Counted from the first letter of the stretch, positions 48,337 to 57,916 are shown. The stretch is DNA of 64,000 nt from an uncultured Saprospiraceae bacterium (GCA_937929835.1 CALFUU010000040.1:1-64000); one strand, 5' to 3'. Translations and numbers: made by a program. The notes: a model not told the origin generated them from the sequence alone.

Positions 48337-48790
48337 ATTAAATTCTGATCTTTTTCTGCTCGCTTACAGATTTGATTAAAAAAAGTACTAATAGCAAAAT
48401 TGAAAAAATTTTAAAACCACTAGCTTAATTGAAATAACGAGAGAAGATACAAAAAAGTTGTTTTTATTCCAAAAAGTTAGAAAAAGTACCCTTAATAATA
48501 TTGGGCACAACCACTGTAGCTTACTGCTCTATGTCTCTATTCTGCTGCTTACTTGTATGTCTATTCTGCTCTTATGACGCTATGCGTATCACTACTTCTG
48601 AGTCGATAACGCAACAATTTGATTGGCTACACCGACAAGAAATGTGTTTTTCTTATTGAAATTTTTGCGGTTATGCATTTTTGGGCAACGAGCACATATC
48701 TTAATAACACCAAATGGCAGAGACAAGAGGTTATTGAATTCGTAATCGATTTATAACTAGTCAATGAATGAAAAACCCAAGTCGTGCAAT
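48337..48790. other. Non-coding stretch between the small protein gene and tRNA-Lys
   Basis: AT-rich, stops in all frames. It holds an imperfect direct repeat (TATGTCT with ATTCTGCT, near 48531 and 48556). No protein, RNA or promoter of good quality is seen. Confidence 0.5.
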
Positions 48791-48827
48791 AAAAAAATGG
48801 AGAACAGTAATCACTGCACTCCATTTT
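48791..48827 (-). terminator. Terminator after tRNA-Lys
   Basis: Minus-strand stem AATGGAGTGCAG with CTGTTCTCCATT (about 12 bp with one mismatch) and a run of seven T (48797-48791). Confidence 0.85.
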
Positions 48828-48835
48828 GTTTTCAG

Positions 48836-48908
48836 TAGCCGGTCTGGGGTTCGAACCCAGGACCCACGCCTTAAAAGGGCGTTGCTCTACCAGCTGAGCT
48901 AACCGACC
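48836..48908 (-). tRNA. tRNA-Lys (anticodon UUU)
   Basis: 73 nt on the minus strand, without encoded CCA. Acceptor GGTCGGT with ACCGGCT, D-arm GCTC/GAGC, anticodon stem ACGCC/GGCGT with loop CTTTTAA (anticodon TTT), T-arm CTGGG-TTCGAAC-CCCAG and discriminator A. Confidence 0.97.
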
Positions 48909-48970
48909 GCCTTCGAAAAGTTGTGCAAAGATATACTGTATTTGCAATTTCACAACCATATTCGGAAAAA

Positions 48971-49888
48971 TTAGGCATCAATATTTCGAATCATTCCATC
49001 GTAACCACCTACAGTGTTAGGGAATACCGTTTGTGCTTCCTCCACCAGGGCATCAATCGACCGATATCTACTAGAATAATGGCCTATTATAAGCTGATCT
49101 ACATCTAGACGCTTCGCTAGTTCTGCCGCTTCTAGTGCTGTAGCGTGCCCCCTAGTATGTGCTTGCTCACGCAACTCATCAAGGTAAGTGGCTTCGTGGT
49201 ACAACATATCTATGCCGCGTAGATGATCCTTGGACCAGCCATATATCTGTGTATCAGCACAGTAGGCATAACTTCTTGCTCGACGCCGAGGATGGGTCAG
49301 GTCCTCATTGGGTATCTGCTTGCCGTCCCTTAATAAGTCTTGACCTGCCTTAACAGCTTTTATCTCGGGAATACTCATTTCATAAGTACTGACAGCATCT
49401 TTTTTGATATTCACGGGTCTTGGTGTTTCTTTTATGAGAAACCCCATACAAGGTATCCGATGATTGACAGGAAACGCCTCTACGGTAAATTTGGATGTTC
49501 TGAATAGCGGATTAAGACTGGAAAGCGCGACTTCTACAATCTCAATATTGTAATCTATGTGACTCTGACTTATACGAAGACAGGTGCTGACGTACTCTTG
49601 CAAACCAGGAGGTCCATAGATTTTTAAAGGTGCTGTACGTGATAAGTGGGACAACGAACCTAGGAAGCCAGGAAGACCATATATATGATCTCCGTGTAGA
49701 TGACTAATAAGAATATGCCTAATCTGGTTACGCTTAATCTTGTACTGAGACATACGCATCTGGGTACCCTCTCCGCAATCTATGAGGAGCAGCTCACCTG
49801 ATACATTAAGTACTTGACTTGTCGGGAATCTCCCGTGGGCTGGCATCGCAGAGTTGCACCCTAATATGGTCAACTCAAACTTATCCAT
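48971..49888 (-). CDS. rnz: Ribonuclease Z (tRNA 3' endonuclease)
   Basis: 305 residues, metallo-beta-lactamase fold. ELTILGCNSAMPA, the zinc motif SHLHGDHIYGLPG (HxHxDH), the exosite arm (residues about 150-200) and YHEATYLDE, GHATALEAAELAKR and IGHYSSRY are RNase Z signatures. It matures tRNA 3' ends. Adjacent to tRNA-Lys on the same strand (upstream), and 8 nt after the STAS gene, with which it is probably co-transcribed. Confidence 0.96.
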   Translation of the reverse strand: MDKFELTILGCNSAMPAHGRFPTSQVLNVSGELLLIDCGEGTQMRMSQYKIKRNQIRHILISHLHGDHIYGLPGFLGSLSHLSRTAPLKIYGPPGLQEYVSTCLRISQSHIDYNIEIVEVALSSLNPLFRTSKFTVEAFPVNHRIPCMGFLIKETPRPVNIKKDAVSTYEMSIPEIKAVKAGQDLLRDGKQIPNEDLTHPRRRARSYAYCADTQIYGWSKDHLRGIDMLYHEATYLDELREQAHTRGHATALEAAELAKRLDVDQLIIGHYSSRYRSIDALVEEAQTVFPNTVGGYDGMIRNIDA

Positions 49889-49896
49889 ATACTATC

Positions 49897-50274
49897 CTAT
49901 TCTTGTTCTGAAGAAAGTTCCTTTTCTATCTCTTCCATAAAAATGAAATCAATAGACTCTTCTACAGTTGGCAATATCTTGAAGATAGTCTCTAATCTCG
50001 AAATTTCGATGAGCTTTTGGACACTAGGATGTGCAATACCCGTCAATACGAAAGTCCCTTGGTCATTCCAAAGCCTATTGGCTGTAAGAATGGCACTTAA
50101 CCCTGAAGAATCTACATACTTCACATCCGTCAAATCGAGGATGAGGTTCCTGACCCCTTCATTACATAAGAATACAAACTCAGACTTAAGATCTGGAGCT
50201 ATTAGAGAATTAAGATTGTCTTCGTTGAGTTGCAACAAAGAGTACTTGTCTTGTTTATCTATTACAAACTTCAT
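49897..50274 (-). CDS. STAS-domain protein (anti-sigma-factor-antagonist type)
   Basis: 125 residues. The STAS phosphorylation-site motif is LTDVKYVDSSGLSAILTANRLW, with Ser about 57. LLQLNEDNLNSLIAPDLKSEF and GIAHPSVQKLIEISRLETIF fit the fold. In other bacteria such proteins antagonise an anti-sigma factor when unphosphorylated; no kinase or anti-sigma gene is next to it here. Confidence 0.88.
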   Translation of the reverse strand: MKFVIDKQDKYSLLQLNEDNLNSLIAPDLKSEFVFLCNEGVRNLILDLTDVKYVDSSGLSAILTANRLWNDQGTFVLTGIAHPSVQKLIEISRLETIFKILPTVEESIDFIFMEEIEKELSSEQE

Positions 50275-50711
50275 TTCGCTTGATTTCGGTCATTTGGCCT
50301 TTGAGGTTATATAACGTCAATTACCAAAAAATCGTTTACTCAGTTCGCAAAGGTCGTAAAAACAATGGCTATTCTTTAAAAAGTCAGAAATTTTAGGAAA
50401 GGAATAGTCGTAAAGCGCATGATAGCGTGTCAATCAAACGAGTAGAAGTGCCCTTACTATTGACCATTGAGTGGCATTTTGTCTATTTTGCAACAGTACT
50501 TTAGCGCCATATTGGCATATAACTTATAATGGTACGTTTTTAGACTAGTATTTAAACAAGTTTCTCATACTAATATTAGTAATTAGTATAATATTTAAGG
50601 TTTTGCATCAATACCCAGAAACCTAGAGAAGTGGGTTAATGTTTTGTAAAAAACATCAAACCAAAAGGAATTTCTCAAAAACAAGGGTTTAAAGTAAAAA
50701 CAGAACTGCTT
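50275..50711. other. Intergenic region between the STAS gene and clpC
   Basis: 437 nt, divergent, no ORF of merit. Contains a perfect 14-bp palindrome TACTAATATTAGTA at 50568-50581 in a very AT-rich stretch (50550-50600). No clear TAnnTTTG for clpC was found, so its promoter may be of another type. Confidence 0.5.
50568..50581. promoter_or_regulatory. Palindrome upstream of clpC (candidate operator)
   Basis: TACTAATATTAGTA is a perfect inverted repeat 131 bp before the clpC ATG; an extra ATTAGTAT half-site follows. Confidence 0.3.
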
Positions 50712-53261
50712 ATGAACAGCAAATTTTCGCCTAAAGTAAAAAAGATCATCTCTATGAGTAGGGATGAAGCCATCAGACTAGGTAATGACTTCATAGGGAC
50801 TGAGCATTTGCTTCTCGGTATGATAAAAGACAATGAGAGTCTTGCCATTCGTGTACTGGATTCGCTAGAAGTAGACATGTATGAACTGAAGTATAAACTA
50901 GAATCTGCGATACAAAATAAGAGAGGTGCTAATTCTCAACTCAATGTAGGCAGTATTCCATTGAATAAGCATGCAGAGAAGGCGCTGAAGGTTTCCTTTC
51001 TCGAAGCTAAATCTATGAAACAACAAGAAATTAGCCCCGAACACATTATGCTGTCAATCCTGAAGATGAGCGACGGCAATACACCACAAATTATGGAAGA
51101 TTTTGAAGTAGACTATGCTATCTACAAAAATGAACTAGAGTATGTCAACCAAGAGGATAACTCGGGTTATACAGATATAAGCGCAGCAGCTGATGATGCA
51201 GATCTGCCACTAGATGACGAACGAGATGATTCCTTCAGTGGAAGTGCTAGGAGAAAGACAAGTTCTAAATCTAGAACACCTGTACTAGACAATTTTGGTC
51301 GTGATGTTACCAAGCTTGCGGAAGAAGATAAGCTAGACCCCATTATAGGTCGAGAAAATGAAATAGAAAGAGTATCTCAAATCTTGTCAAGAAGAAAGAA
51401 AAATAACCCGATACTCATAGGTGAACCAGGGGTCGGAAAGACGGCTATAGCAGAAGGCCTCGCACTGAGAATACACCAGAAAAAAGTCAGCAGAACCCTC
51501 TTCGGCAAACGAATAGTCATGTTAGATCTTGCAGCACTCGTTGCAGGCACTAAATACAGAGGTCAGTTCGAAGAGCGCATGAAGGCAATTATGAATGAGT
51601 TGGAAAAGACACGCGATGTGATTGTCTTTATTGACGAGATACATACCATAGTCGGTGCTGGTGGAGCGACAGGCTCTTTGGATGCTTCCAACATATTTAA
51701 GCCTGCACTAGCCAGAGGTGAGTTACAAGTAATAGGAGCTTCTACATTAGATGAGTACAGACAATACATAGAGAAAGACGGTGCACTGGATAGAAGATTC
51801 CAAAAAGTATTGGTCGAGCCACCTTCACCAGAAGAGGCGATACATATACTGCAAAACATCAAGCCGAAGTACGAAGACTTCCATAATGTCACTTACTCAG
51901 ATGATGCCATCAATGCTTGTGTAAACCTCAGCTCAAGATACATTACAGATAGGTTCTTACCAGATAAGGCCATCGATGTGCTCGATGAAGTAGGAGCCAG
52001 AACCCACCTCAAAAATATTCATGTACCTAAGCATATAGAAGAACTTGAAGCTAGTATAGAAGGTGTCAAGGATCAGAAAAATCAAGCTGTCAAGAATCAG
52101 CAGTATGAAAAGGCGGCAGATCTAAGAGACCAAGAATCCAAACTTATCAAGAAGCTTGAGGCATCTAAAAAAGAATGGGAAGAAGATGCCAAAGAGGCCA
52201 AATATCCGGTCAATGAAGAAATGGTTGCCGAAGTTGTTGCGATGATAACAGGTATCCCTGTAACTAAAGTTGCCCAAAAGGAAAATAAAAAGTTGGTCAA
52301 AATGGCCGATGACCTGAAGAACCATATCATCGGGCAAGACAACGCTGTCGATAAGATCACCAAGGCCATACAAAGAAATAGATTAGGGCTTAAGGACCCT
52401 TCTAAGCCTATAGGTACTTTCATCTTTCTAGGGCCTACAGGAGTAGGAAAAACAGAATTGGCTAAAGCATTGGCCAAAAATGTATTCGACTCTGAGGATG
52501 CTCTGATCAGAATAGATATGACAGAGTATATGGAGAAATTTACCCTGAGTAGATTAATAGGAGCTCCTCCAGGTTATGTAGGTTACGAGGAGGGCGGCCA
52601 ACTGACAGAGAAAGTCAGACGTAAGCCCTATTCCGTAATTCTCCTAGATGAAATCGAAAAAGCACACCCCGATATCTACAATGTATTATTACAAGTGTTT
52701 GATGATGGGCAACTCACTGATGGTCTTGGGAGAAAGGTAGACTTCAAGAATACCATGATTATTATGACCTCTAATATTGGAGCAAGAGACCTTAAGGACT
52801 TTGGCACAGGCGTTGGCTTTAATACCAAAGCAAGAATGGACTCCCATGATGATAACTCTAAGGGTGTCATAGAGAAAGCCCTGAAAAAGACTTTTTCTCC
52901 AGAATTTCTAAATAGGATAGATGATGTCATCATCTTTAACAGCTTAGAACAGGAGCATATCTTTAAGATCATTGATATAAGTCTTAAGGATTTATACAAA
53001 AGGCTAGAAGATATGGGATATAAATTGACCCTAACGCCAACTGCAAAGAAGTTTGTAGCCGAGAAAGGCTTTGACCCTCAATTTGGTGCTAGACCACTCA
53101 ATAGAGCTATACAAAAACACATTGAAGACCCACTTGCAGAGTATATACTAGCAGAAAGTCCTGCAGAAGGGACTGAGCTAAAAGCGGTGTTATCAAAGGA
53201 TAAATCTACTATAGTCATCAAAACCACTAGTTCAGTACAATCGGAGGATATTAAAGAATAG
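50712..53261 (+). CDS. clpC: ATP-dependent Clp protease ATP-binding subunit ClpC
   Basis: 849 residues, HSP100 AAA+ unfoldase that feeds ClpP. N-terminal Clp repeats (about 1-150), AAA1 with Walker A GEPGVGKT (about 238) and Walker B VFIDEIHT, a UVR-like linker (QYEKAADLRDQESKL), AAA2 with Walker A GPTGVGKT, Walker B ILLDEIEK, and a C-terminal D2 domain. GYVGYEEGG is the substrate-contacting pore loop. ClpP is not in the window. Confidence 0.97.
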   Translation: MNSKFSPKVKKIISMSRDEAIRLGNDFIGTEHLLLGMIKDNESLAIRVLDSLEVDMYELKYKLESAIQNKRGANSQLNVGSIPLNKHAEKALKVSFLEAKSMKQQEISPEHIMLSILKMSDGNTPQIMEDFEVDYAIYKNELEYVNQEDNSGYTDISAAADDADLPLDDERDDSFSGSARRKTSSKSRTPVLDNFGRDVTKLAEEDKLDPIIGRENEIERVSQILSRRKKNNPILIGEPGVGKTAIAEGLALRIHQKKVSRTLFGKRIVMLDLAALVAGTKYRGQFEERMKAIMNELEKTRDVIVFIDEIHTIVGAGGATGSLDASNIFKPALARGELQVIGASTLDEYRQYIEKDGALDRRFQKVLVEPPSPEEAIHILQNIKPKYEDFHNVTYSDDAINACVNLSSRYITDRFLPDKAIDVLDEVGARTHLKNIHVPKHIEELEASIEGVKDQKNQAVKNQQYEKAADLRDQESKLIKKLEASKKEWEEDAKEAKYPVNEEMVAEVVAMITGIPVTKVAQKENKKLVKMADDLKNHIIGQDNAVDKITKAIQRNRLGLKDPSKPIGTFIFLGPTGVGKTELAKALAKNVFDSEDALIRIDMTEYMEKFTLSRLIGAPPGYVGYEEGGQLTEKVRRKPYSVILLDEIEKAHPDIYNVLLQVFDDGQLTDGLGRKVDFKNTMIIMTSNIGARDLKDFGTGVGFNTKARMDSHDDNSKGVIEKALKKTFSPEFLNRIDDVIIFNSLEQEHIFKIIDISLKDLYKRLEDMGYKLTLTPTAKKFVAEKGFDPQFGARPLNRAIQKHIEDPLAEYILAESPAEGTELKAVLSKDKSTIVIKTTSSVQSEDIKE

Positions 53262-53273
53262 CCAATTAACTCA

Positions 53274-53302
53274 TTGAGTTTAGTGCTTATATGTTAACTT
53301 TG
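53274..53302 (+). promoter_or_regulatory. infC operon promoter: TTG and TAACTTTG
   Basis: TTG (53274-53276), 18-bp spacer and TAACTTTG (53295-53302), both elements well placed. The leader before the start codon is about 50-60 nt. Confidence 0.7.
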
Positions 53303-53367
53303 GACAAAAGCCATCGTTAATGAACAGAGTCTAGATGGCTCGAATATTATAAATTAAAAGAATTCAT

Positions 53368-53955
53368 TTGGCTAAAAGAAGATCGTTTACTAAAAAACCA
53401 GAGAAAAAATTCCATTTCAGAATTAATGAAAAAATCGTCGTTCCCAATATTAGATTGGTAGGTGAAAACTTCGACGAGATAAGCAATATTGCTGGCAAGA
53501 AGGTAGAAGCAGGTGTCCACCCTACCCGAGAAGCACTTAGATGGGCCAAGGAACTAGAACTAGATCTAGTAGAGATCAGTCCAAAAGCCGTCCCTCCAGT
53601 TGCAAAAATTCAAGATTATAACAAATTCCTTTATCTCAAGAAGAAGAAGGAAAAGGAGATAAAAAACAAAGCGGCAAAGACGGTCATCAAGGAAATCAGA
53701 TTTGGTCCTAACACAGATGAGCACGATTTCCAGTTTAAGCTTAAGCATGCCCAAAAATTCCTGACAGATGGTGCAAAAGTTAAGGCTTACGTACACTTTA
53801 GAGGTAGAACTATCGTCTTTAAAGACAGGGGCCAATTGCTTTTGCTCAAGTTTCTTAACGAACTAGCAGAGCTAGGAGCAGCAGAGGAGCTGCCTAAAAT
53901 GGAAGGGAGAAGGATGATTGTAATGATAGCTCCACACAAAAAGCCCAAGAAATAA
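53368..53955 (+). CDS. infC: Translation initiation factor IF-3, non-AUG start
   Basis: 195 residues, both IF3 domains (N: INEKIVVPNIRLVGENFDE; C: FRLKHAQKFLTDGAKVKAYVHFRGR and RMIVMIAPHKKPKK). Between the in-frame stop at 53350 and the MAKRRS-like start there is no ATG or GTG; only TTG at 53368 and ATT codons at 53353 and 53362 can serve. IF3 destabilises non-AUG starts, so this fits the autoregulation known from E. coli infC (AUU). The first gene of the infC-rpmI-rplT operon. Confidence 0.96.
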   Translation: MAKRRSFTKKPEKKFHFRINEKIVVPNIRLVGENFDEISNIAGKKVEAGVHPTREALRWAKELELDLVEISPKAVPPVAKIQDYNKFLYLKKKKEKEIKNKAAKTVIKEIRFGPNTDEHDFQFKLKHAQKFLTDGAKVKAYVHFRGRTIVFKDRGQLLLLKFLNELAELGAAEELPKMEGRRMIVMIAPHKKPKK

Positions 53956-54010
53956 GGCGTATTTGACTAAAATCAAAGCCATTTCAAGCACTTGTATCTA
54001 TTATTTGTCT

Positions 54011-54018
54011 TAATTTTG
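54011..54018 (+). promoter_or_regulatory. -7 element TAATTTTG before rpmI
   Basis: TAnnTTTG, 24 nt before the rpmI ATG; suggests an internal promoter in the operon. A TTG lies 16 bp upstream. Confidence 0.4.
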
Positions 54019-54042
54019 CAGCCCTAATAAAAATTGGGAGTT

Positions 54043-54237
54043 ATGCCTAAAATGAAAACACACTCGAGTGCTAAGAAGAGATTCAAACTTACCGGTTCAG
54101 GTAAGGTGAAGAGATTTCAAGCAGGAAAGAGACACTTACAAAGAAAGAAGACCAACAAAGCGAAGTTGAATCTTACAGGATCTACACTTGTTTCTCCTGC
54201 AGACGAGCCTCGTATCAAGAAATTACTTTGCAAGTAA
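54043..54237 (+). CDS. rpmI: 50S ribosomal protein L35
   Basis: 64 residues, basic ([25 protein letters not shown]...[16 protein letters not shown]). ATG 54043 is preferred over a TTG nine bases upstream because MPKMKTH is the universal start. Between infC and rplT as in most bacteria. Confidence 0.96.
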   Translation: MPKMKTHSSAKKRFKLTGSGKVKRFQAGKRHLQRKKTNKAKLNLTGSTLVSPADEPRIKKLLCK

Positions 54238-54302
54238 ATTAATTAATTGGGTTGAGGTCAAGACTCTCCAAGTAGAGGCCCTTAGCTCGAAAAATTCAAA
54301 AT

Positions 54303-54647
54303 ATGCCACGTTCAGTTAATGCAGTCGCTTCAAGAAAGCGAAGAAAAAAGATTCTCAAAGCAGCAAAGGGTTACTTTGGTGCAAGAAGTAATGTCTACAC
54401 AGTTGCCAAAAACGCAGTTGAAAAAGCATGGAGTTATGCTTATAGAGACAGAAGAAATAAGAAGAGAGCCTTCAGAAGACTATGGATAGCTAGAATCAAT
54501 GCTGCTGCCAGACAAGAAGGTATCACCTACTCAAAGTTTATGTACGGCATCAAGCAGGCCAATATTGAGCTTAATAGAAAAGTCTTAGCAGACTTAGCAC
54601 TCAATGAGCCAGAAGCTTTCAAAAGCATCGTTGCCAAAGTGAAATAA
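54303..54647 (+). CDS. rplT: 50S ribosomal protein L20
   Basis: 114 residues, all expected motifs ([55 protein letters not shown]). It binds 23S rRNA early in assembly and in other bacteria also represses its own operon. It ends at a strong terminator. Confidence 0.97.
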   Translation: MPRSVNAVASRKRRKKILKAAKGYFGARSNVYTVAKNAVEKAWSYAYRDRRNKKRAFRRLWIARINAAARQEGITYSKFMYGIKQANIELNRKVLADLALNEPEAFKSIVAKVK

Positions 54648-54669
54648 GCTTAAAAGACACAACAAAACA

Positions 54670-54703
54670 GACCTTGATACTCGCGTATCAGGGTCTTTTT
54701 TTT
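54670..54703 (+). terminator. Terminator of the infC-rpmI-rplT operon
   Basis: Eleven-bp stem GACCTTGATAC (54670-54680) with GTATCAGGGTC (54685-54695), loop TCGC, then eight T. Confidence 0.93.
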
Positions 54704-54744
54704 GGGTAATACTTTATGAAACTATAACAACACCGAGTAGTTAG

Positions 54745-54834
54745 TTAATGCGGACCACGATCCCAGATTTCTTCGATTTTTGAAATAGCTTTTCTGTCTA
54801 GTATACGAGCATATAAGCCATCCTCTATGCACAT
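54745..54834 (-). other. Possible 29-residue ORF or gene remnant
   Basis: Reads MCIEDGLYARILDRKAISKIEEIWDRGPH. The composition is coding-like (charged, helix-forming) and unlike the surrounding spacer, but there is no promoter and an in-frame stop lies three codons upstream. It may be the remnant of a longer gene. Downstream of the ABC permease on the same strand. Confidence 0.25.
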
Positions 54835-54942
54835 CAACTGATTTCAACTGAAAGTGCCCCTATTGCTAAGACCTCTAGGTTTTATGCTTAGGAGGTAAGC
54901 AATATTTCTTAAGACCATAATTTCATTTGAGATTACTGGCAT

Positions 54943-56196
54943 CTAGTTTCTTATCGCCACGACAGGGTCCATCCTTGCTGCAAGATAGGCTGGAATGATG
55001 CCTGAGATAATACCGACGATAATAGATATGACTATACCTGAGATAGCATTATTCATCGTCATTATCATTTCAAACTCTATAACCTTGCTTATGAAGATGA
55101 TCATCCCGTAAGAAAACACCAGCCCGACAAGGCCGCCAATAAGACATAGCACAACAGCCTCTACCAGAAACTCCAAGAGTATAATACCCTTCTGGGCACC
55201 GATAGCCTTTTTGATACCGATGATATTGGTTCTTTCCTTTACGGAGACGAACATTATGTTGGCCACGCTAAACATCCCTACGATCAAAGCAAAAATACCA
55301 ATCACTATACCCACTAGATTTAATGTACCAAAGACACTTTCCAGTACAGTATTGAGCGATGAGAGTTCCATCAGCGAGAAATTATCCGACTCCTTAGGCT
55401 TTAACCCTCTATGTGCCCGTAAGATTCCTGTCAGCTCTGCTTTGAGTTCCTCATTATCTATCCCAGGATTGGCCTTAACTACAAGAGACTCGCCTACTCC
55501 TTTACCATCTTTGATATTGAGAAAACGCCGCGCATTGGTCAGTGAGACCCATATAACATTATCGAAATTCATAAAGTTAAAACTGTTATCTCCTTCCTCT
55601 TTCAGCACACCGATAACTGTGTAGTTCTGCCCTGCTAGTTTGATTTCTTTACCGATCGGATCCAAATTCTGAAACAACTCCTCAGCGCAAGTATGACCCA
55701 AAATGACTTTATTACTACCTGCCTTATGTTCAGACAAGGTAAAGTGCCGCCCTTTGACAAATTCAAGATTTTGAATGGCCTGAAAATCGTAAGAAGAACC
55801 TTTTATAAAAGCATCCTCAAGTGAATTGGATTTGTACTTGATAGTCTTGCCACCAGAAAAGACAGCAAAAGAAACTTTATCAGCTAGTTTAGCTTTGCGC
55901 TTGATAACTTCGTAATCATTTAAGTCAGGATCAGGCCTTTTGAGATATTTAAAATAGTTTGCTTGCCGGTCTTCATTCCAAGGAAACTTCTCTACATAGA
56001 CAGTACCAGAACCCAACTCAGACAAACCATCCATCACATTCTTCTGTAAGGAATCTACAGCGGACTTAATGGAAATGATACAAAAGATCCCTATAGTGAT
56101 GCCTATGAGGGATAGGAAACTTCTCAGCTTATTGGCAAGAAGGGAGCTCATCGCTTGATTAATACTCTCCCAGATGACTTTAATAAGGATAATCAT
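54943..56196 (-). CDS. ABC transporter permease (MacB/FtsX family)
   Basis: 417 residues: N-terminal helix ([22 protein letters not shown]), a periplasmic MacB-PCD domain of about 230 residues, and three C-terminal helices with the FtsX motif (KERTNIIGIKKAIGAQKGIILLEFLVEAV). The MacB-type permeases move substrates or signals across the envelope by mechanotransmission. No ATPase gene is next to it. Confidence 0.92.
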   Translation of the reverse strand: MIILIKVIWESINQAMSSLLANKLRSFLSLIGITIGIFCIISIKSAVDSLQKNVMDGLSELGSGTVYVEKFPWNEDRQANYFKYLKRPDPDLNDYEVIKRKAKLADKVSFAVFSGGKTIKYKSNSLEDAFIKGSSYDFQAIQNLEFVKGRHFTLSEHKAGSNKVILGHTCAEELFQNLDPIGKEIKLAGQNYTVIGVLKEEGDNSFNFMNFDNVIWVSLTNARRFLNIKDGKGVGESLVVKANPGIDNEELKAELTGILRAHRGLKPKESDNFSLMELSSLNTVLESVFGTLNLVGIVIGIFALIVGMFSVANIMFVSVKERTNIIGIKKAIGAQKGIILLEFLVEAVVLCLIGGLVGLVFSYGMIIFISKVIEFEMIMTMNNAISGIVISIIVGIISGIIPAYLAARMDPVVAIRN

Positions 56197-56296
56197 TAAT
56201 TAAATGTAGCTTTTTGAAGCCTAAAGGCAGCAAAAAATAGACAAATAGACCCTAAAGACCCCTTAAACCCAATAAAGCAGTGTGCTTTGAGAAGAC

Positions 56297-56328
56297 TTGA
56301 CAGTTCTAATGCATTTTTTCTACTTTTG
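56297..56328 (+). promoter_or_regulatory. queA promoter: TTG and TACTTTTG
   Basis: TTG (56297-56299), 21-bp spacer, TACTTTTG (56321-56328). It ends 22 nt before ATG 56351 and so excludes the longer reading that starts at 56297. Confidence 0.65.
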
Positions 56329-56350
56329 TCCGCTATTTAAAACTAAGCAT

Positions 56351-57421
56351 ATGAAGACTAAACTGTCACAGTTTACTTACGATCTACCAGAAAAATTCAT
56401 CGCTAAATATCCAGCAGATGTAAGGGATGAATCTCGACTTATGGTCGTACATAAAGATTCAGGAAAAATAGAGCACAAGGTATTCAAGGATGTGATCGAC
56501 TACTTTGATGACGATGATGTTATGATATTCAATGACACCAAAGTTTTCCCTGCTAGACTCTTCGGTAAGAAAGAGAAGACTGGGGCACAGATCGAAGTTT
56601 TTCTGCTTAGAGAACTTAATAAGGAATCTAGACTCTGGGATGTACTCGTAGATCCTGCTAGAAAAATAAGAGTAGGCAACAAATTATTCTTCACGAATCC
56701 TAAAGACCCGGAACAGGAACTACTTGTCGCAGAAGTTGTCGATAACACGACCTCAAGAGGTAGGACCATCAGATTTTTCTTTGAAGGTACTGATGAAGAA
56801 TATCACGCAATCCTAAGGACCTTAGGCAATACACCTATACCTAAGTACATCGATAGAGAGCCAGAAGCTATAGATACAGAGCGTTATCAGACAGTATATG
56901 CAGATAAGGTCGGGGCAGTAGCAGCACCTACTGCGGGACTTCACTTCAGTAGAACTTTGCTCAAAAGATTAGAAATCAAAGGTGTACACCTTCCTAAAGT
57001 AACCTTACACGTAGGGCTAGGTACTTTCAGAGAGATAGAAGTAGAAGACCTTTCTAAGCACAAGATGGAGGCAGAATATTTTGCTATTCCACCTGAAACG
57101 GCTCGATTGGTTAATCAAGCTAAGAAAAACAAAAAGAGGGTCTGCAGTGTAGGGACGACGAGTATGCGGACTATCGAATCTGCAGTATCCGCTACAAGCA
57201 CACTTAAGGAAGCTGAGGGATGGACTAACTTATTTGTCTATCATCCTTATGAATTCAATATCGCTAATTCTATGATTACCAACTTCCACCTGCCCAAGTC
57301 ATCATTGATGATAATGGTTTCGGCCTTTGCAGGAATGGAATTGATTATGGATGCTTATCAAGTAGCTATAAAGGAGAAATATAGATTCTTTAGCTACGGC
57401 GATGCGATGTTGATAATATAG
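56351..57421 (+). CDS. queA: S-adenosylmethionine:tRNA ribosyltransferase-isomerase QueA
   Basis: 356 residues. [88 protein letters not shown] and [20 protein letters not shown] are QueA signatures. Transfers the ribose moiety of SAM to preQ1 in tRNA to form epoxyqueuosine. Single gene; other que genes are not in the window. Confidence 0.97.
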   Translation: MKTKLSQFTYDLPEKFIAKYPADVRDESRLMVVHKDSGKIEHKVFKDVIDYFDDDDVMIFNDTKVFPARLFGKKEKTGAQIEVFLLRELNKESRLWDVLVDPARKIRVGNKLFFTNPKDPEQELLVAEVVDNTTSRGRTIRFFFEGTDEEYHAILRTLGNTPIPKYIDREPEAIDTERYQTVYADKVGAVAAPTAGLHFSRTLLKRLEIKGVHLPKVTLHVGLGTFREIEVEDLSKHKMEAEYFAIPPETARLVNQAKKNKKRVCSVGTTSMRTIESAVSATSTLKEAEGWTNLFVYHPYEFNIANSMITNFHLPKSSLMIMVSAFAGMELIMDAYQVAIKEKYRFFSYGDAMLII

Positions 57422-57573
57422 AGGTCAAAAGGAATTATTTTATCCGAGGAATAGTTGAAGGATTGTTATAGGACTCTTATACAGAAGTTTTCAGATAATC
57501 AGTTGGTAATCAGATTATTACACATTTATCTACACACTAATTCTAGATAATTTCCTTGTTTCGCAATTTTTAA

Positions 57574-57581
57574 TAGATTTG
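57574..57581 (+). promoter_or_regulatory. -7 element TAGATTTG
   Basis: TAnnTTTG, 52 nt before the DUF2795 gene at 57634; a TTG is 15 bp upstream, slightly short. Confidence 0.4.
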
Positions 57582-57633
57582 CGGAAATTTTGAGCCCTTG
57601 GACACTTTATTCAATTTTTAAAACCTACTTAGT

Positions 57634-57855
57634 ATGTATTGGACGCTAGAATTGGCACATCACCTAGAAGAGGCTCCTTGGCCAGCGACGAGAGACGAGC
57701 TGATTGATTATGCCATAAGAACTTGCGCACCTCCAGAAGTTGTAGAAAATCTTCAAGAGATAGAAGATGAAGGTGATGCGTATGAAAATATGCTTGAGAT
57801 ATGGCCTGATTTTCCTCGTAAAGATGATTTTCTCTTTAATGAAGACGAGTACTGA
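57634..57855 (+). CDS. DUF2795-domain small protein
   Basis: 73 residues: MYWTLELAHHLEEAPWPATRDELIDYAIRTCAPPEVVENLQEIEDEGDAYENMLEIWPDFPRKDDFLFNEDEY. The pattern (PWPATRDELIDYAIRTCAPPEVVENLQ) matches DUF2795, acidic and helical, of unknown function and widely conserved in Bacteroidota. Ends at its own terminator. Confidence 0.85.
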   Translation: MYWTLELAHHLEEAPWPATRDELIDYAIRTCAPPEVVENLQEIEDEGDAYENMLEIWPDFPRKDDFLFNEDEY

Positions 57856-57880
57856 TTTTCTACTGAATCAGAGAATATAC

Positions 57881-57916
57881 AAACCCCATTCATTCTATGT
57901 TTGGGGTTTCTTTTTT
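57881..57916 (+). terminator. Terminator after the DUF2795 gene
   Basis: Eight-bp stem AAACCCCA (57881-57888) with TGGGGTTT (57902-57909), one C and six T. It overlaps the 3' end of the convergent EamA gene. Confidence 0.88.

Noticed and set aside
48529..48570. Short direct repeat containing TATGTCT and ATTCTGCT
   Set aside because: Two imperfect copies only, with no third unit or spacer pattern; not a CRISPR or other array.
48627..48959. 110-residue reading frame on the minus strand across tRNA-Lys
   Set aside because: It contains RLAQLVEQRPFKAWVLGSNPRPA, the usual false translation of a tRNA gene. The tRNA is the real feature.
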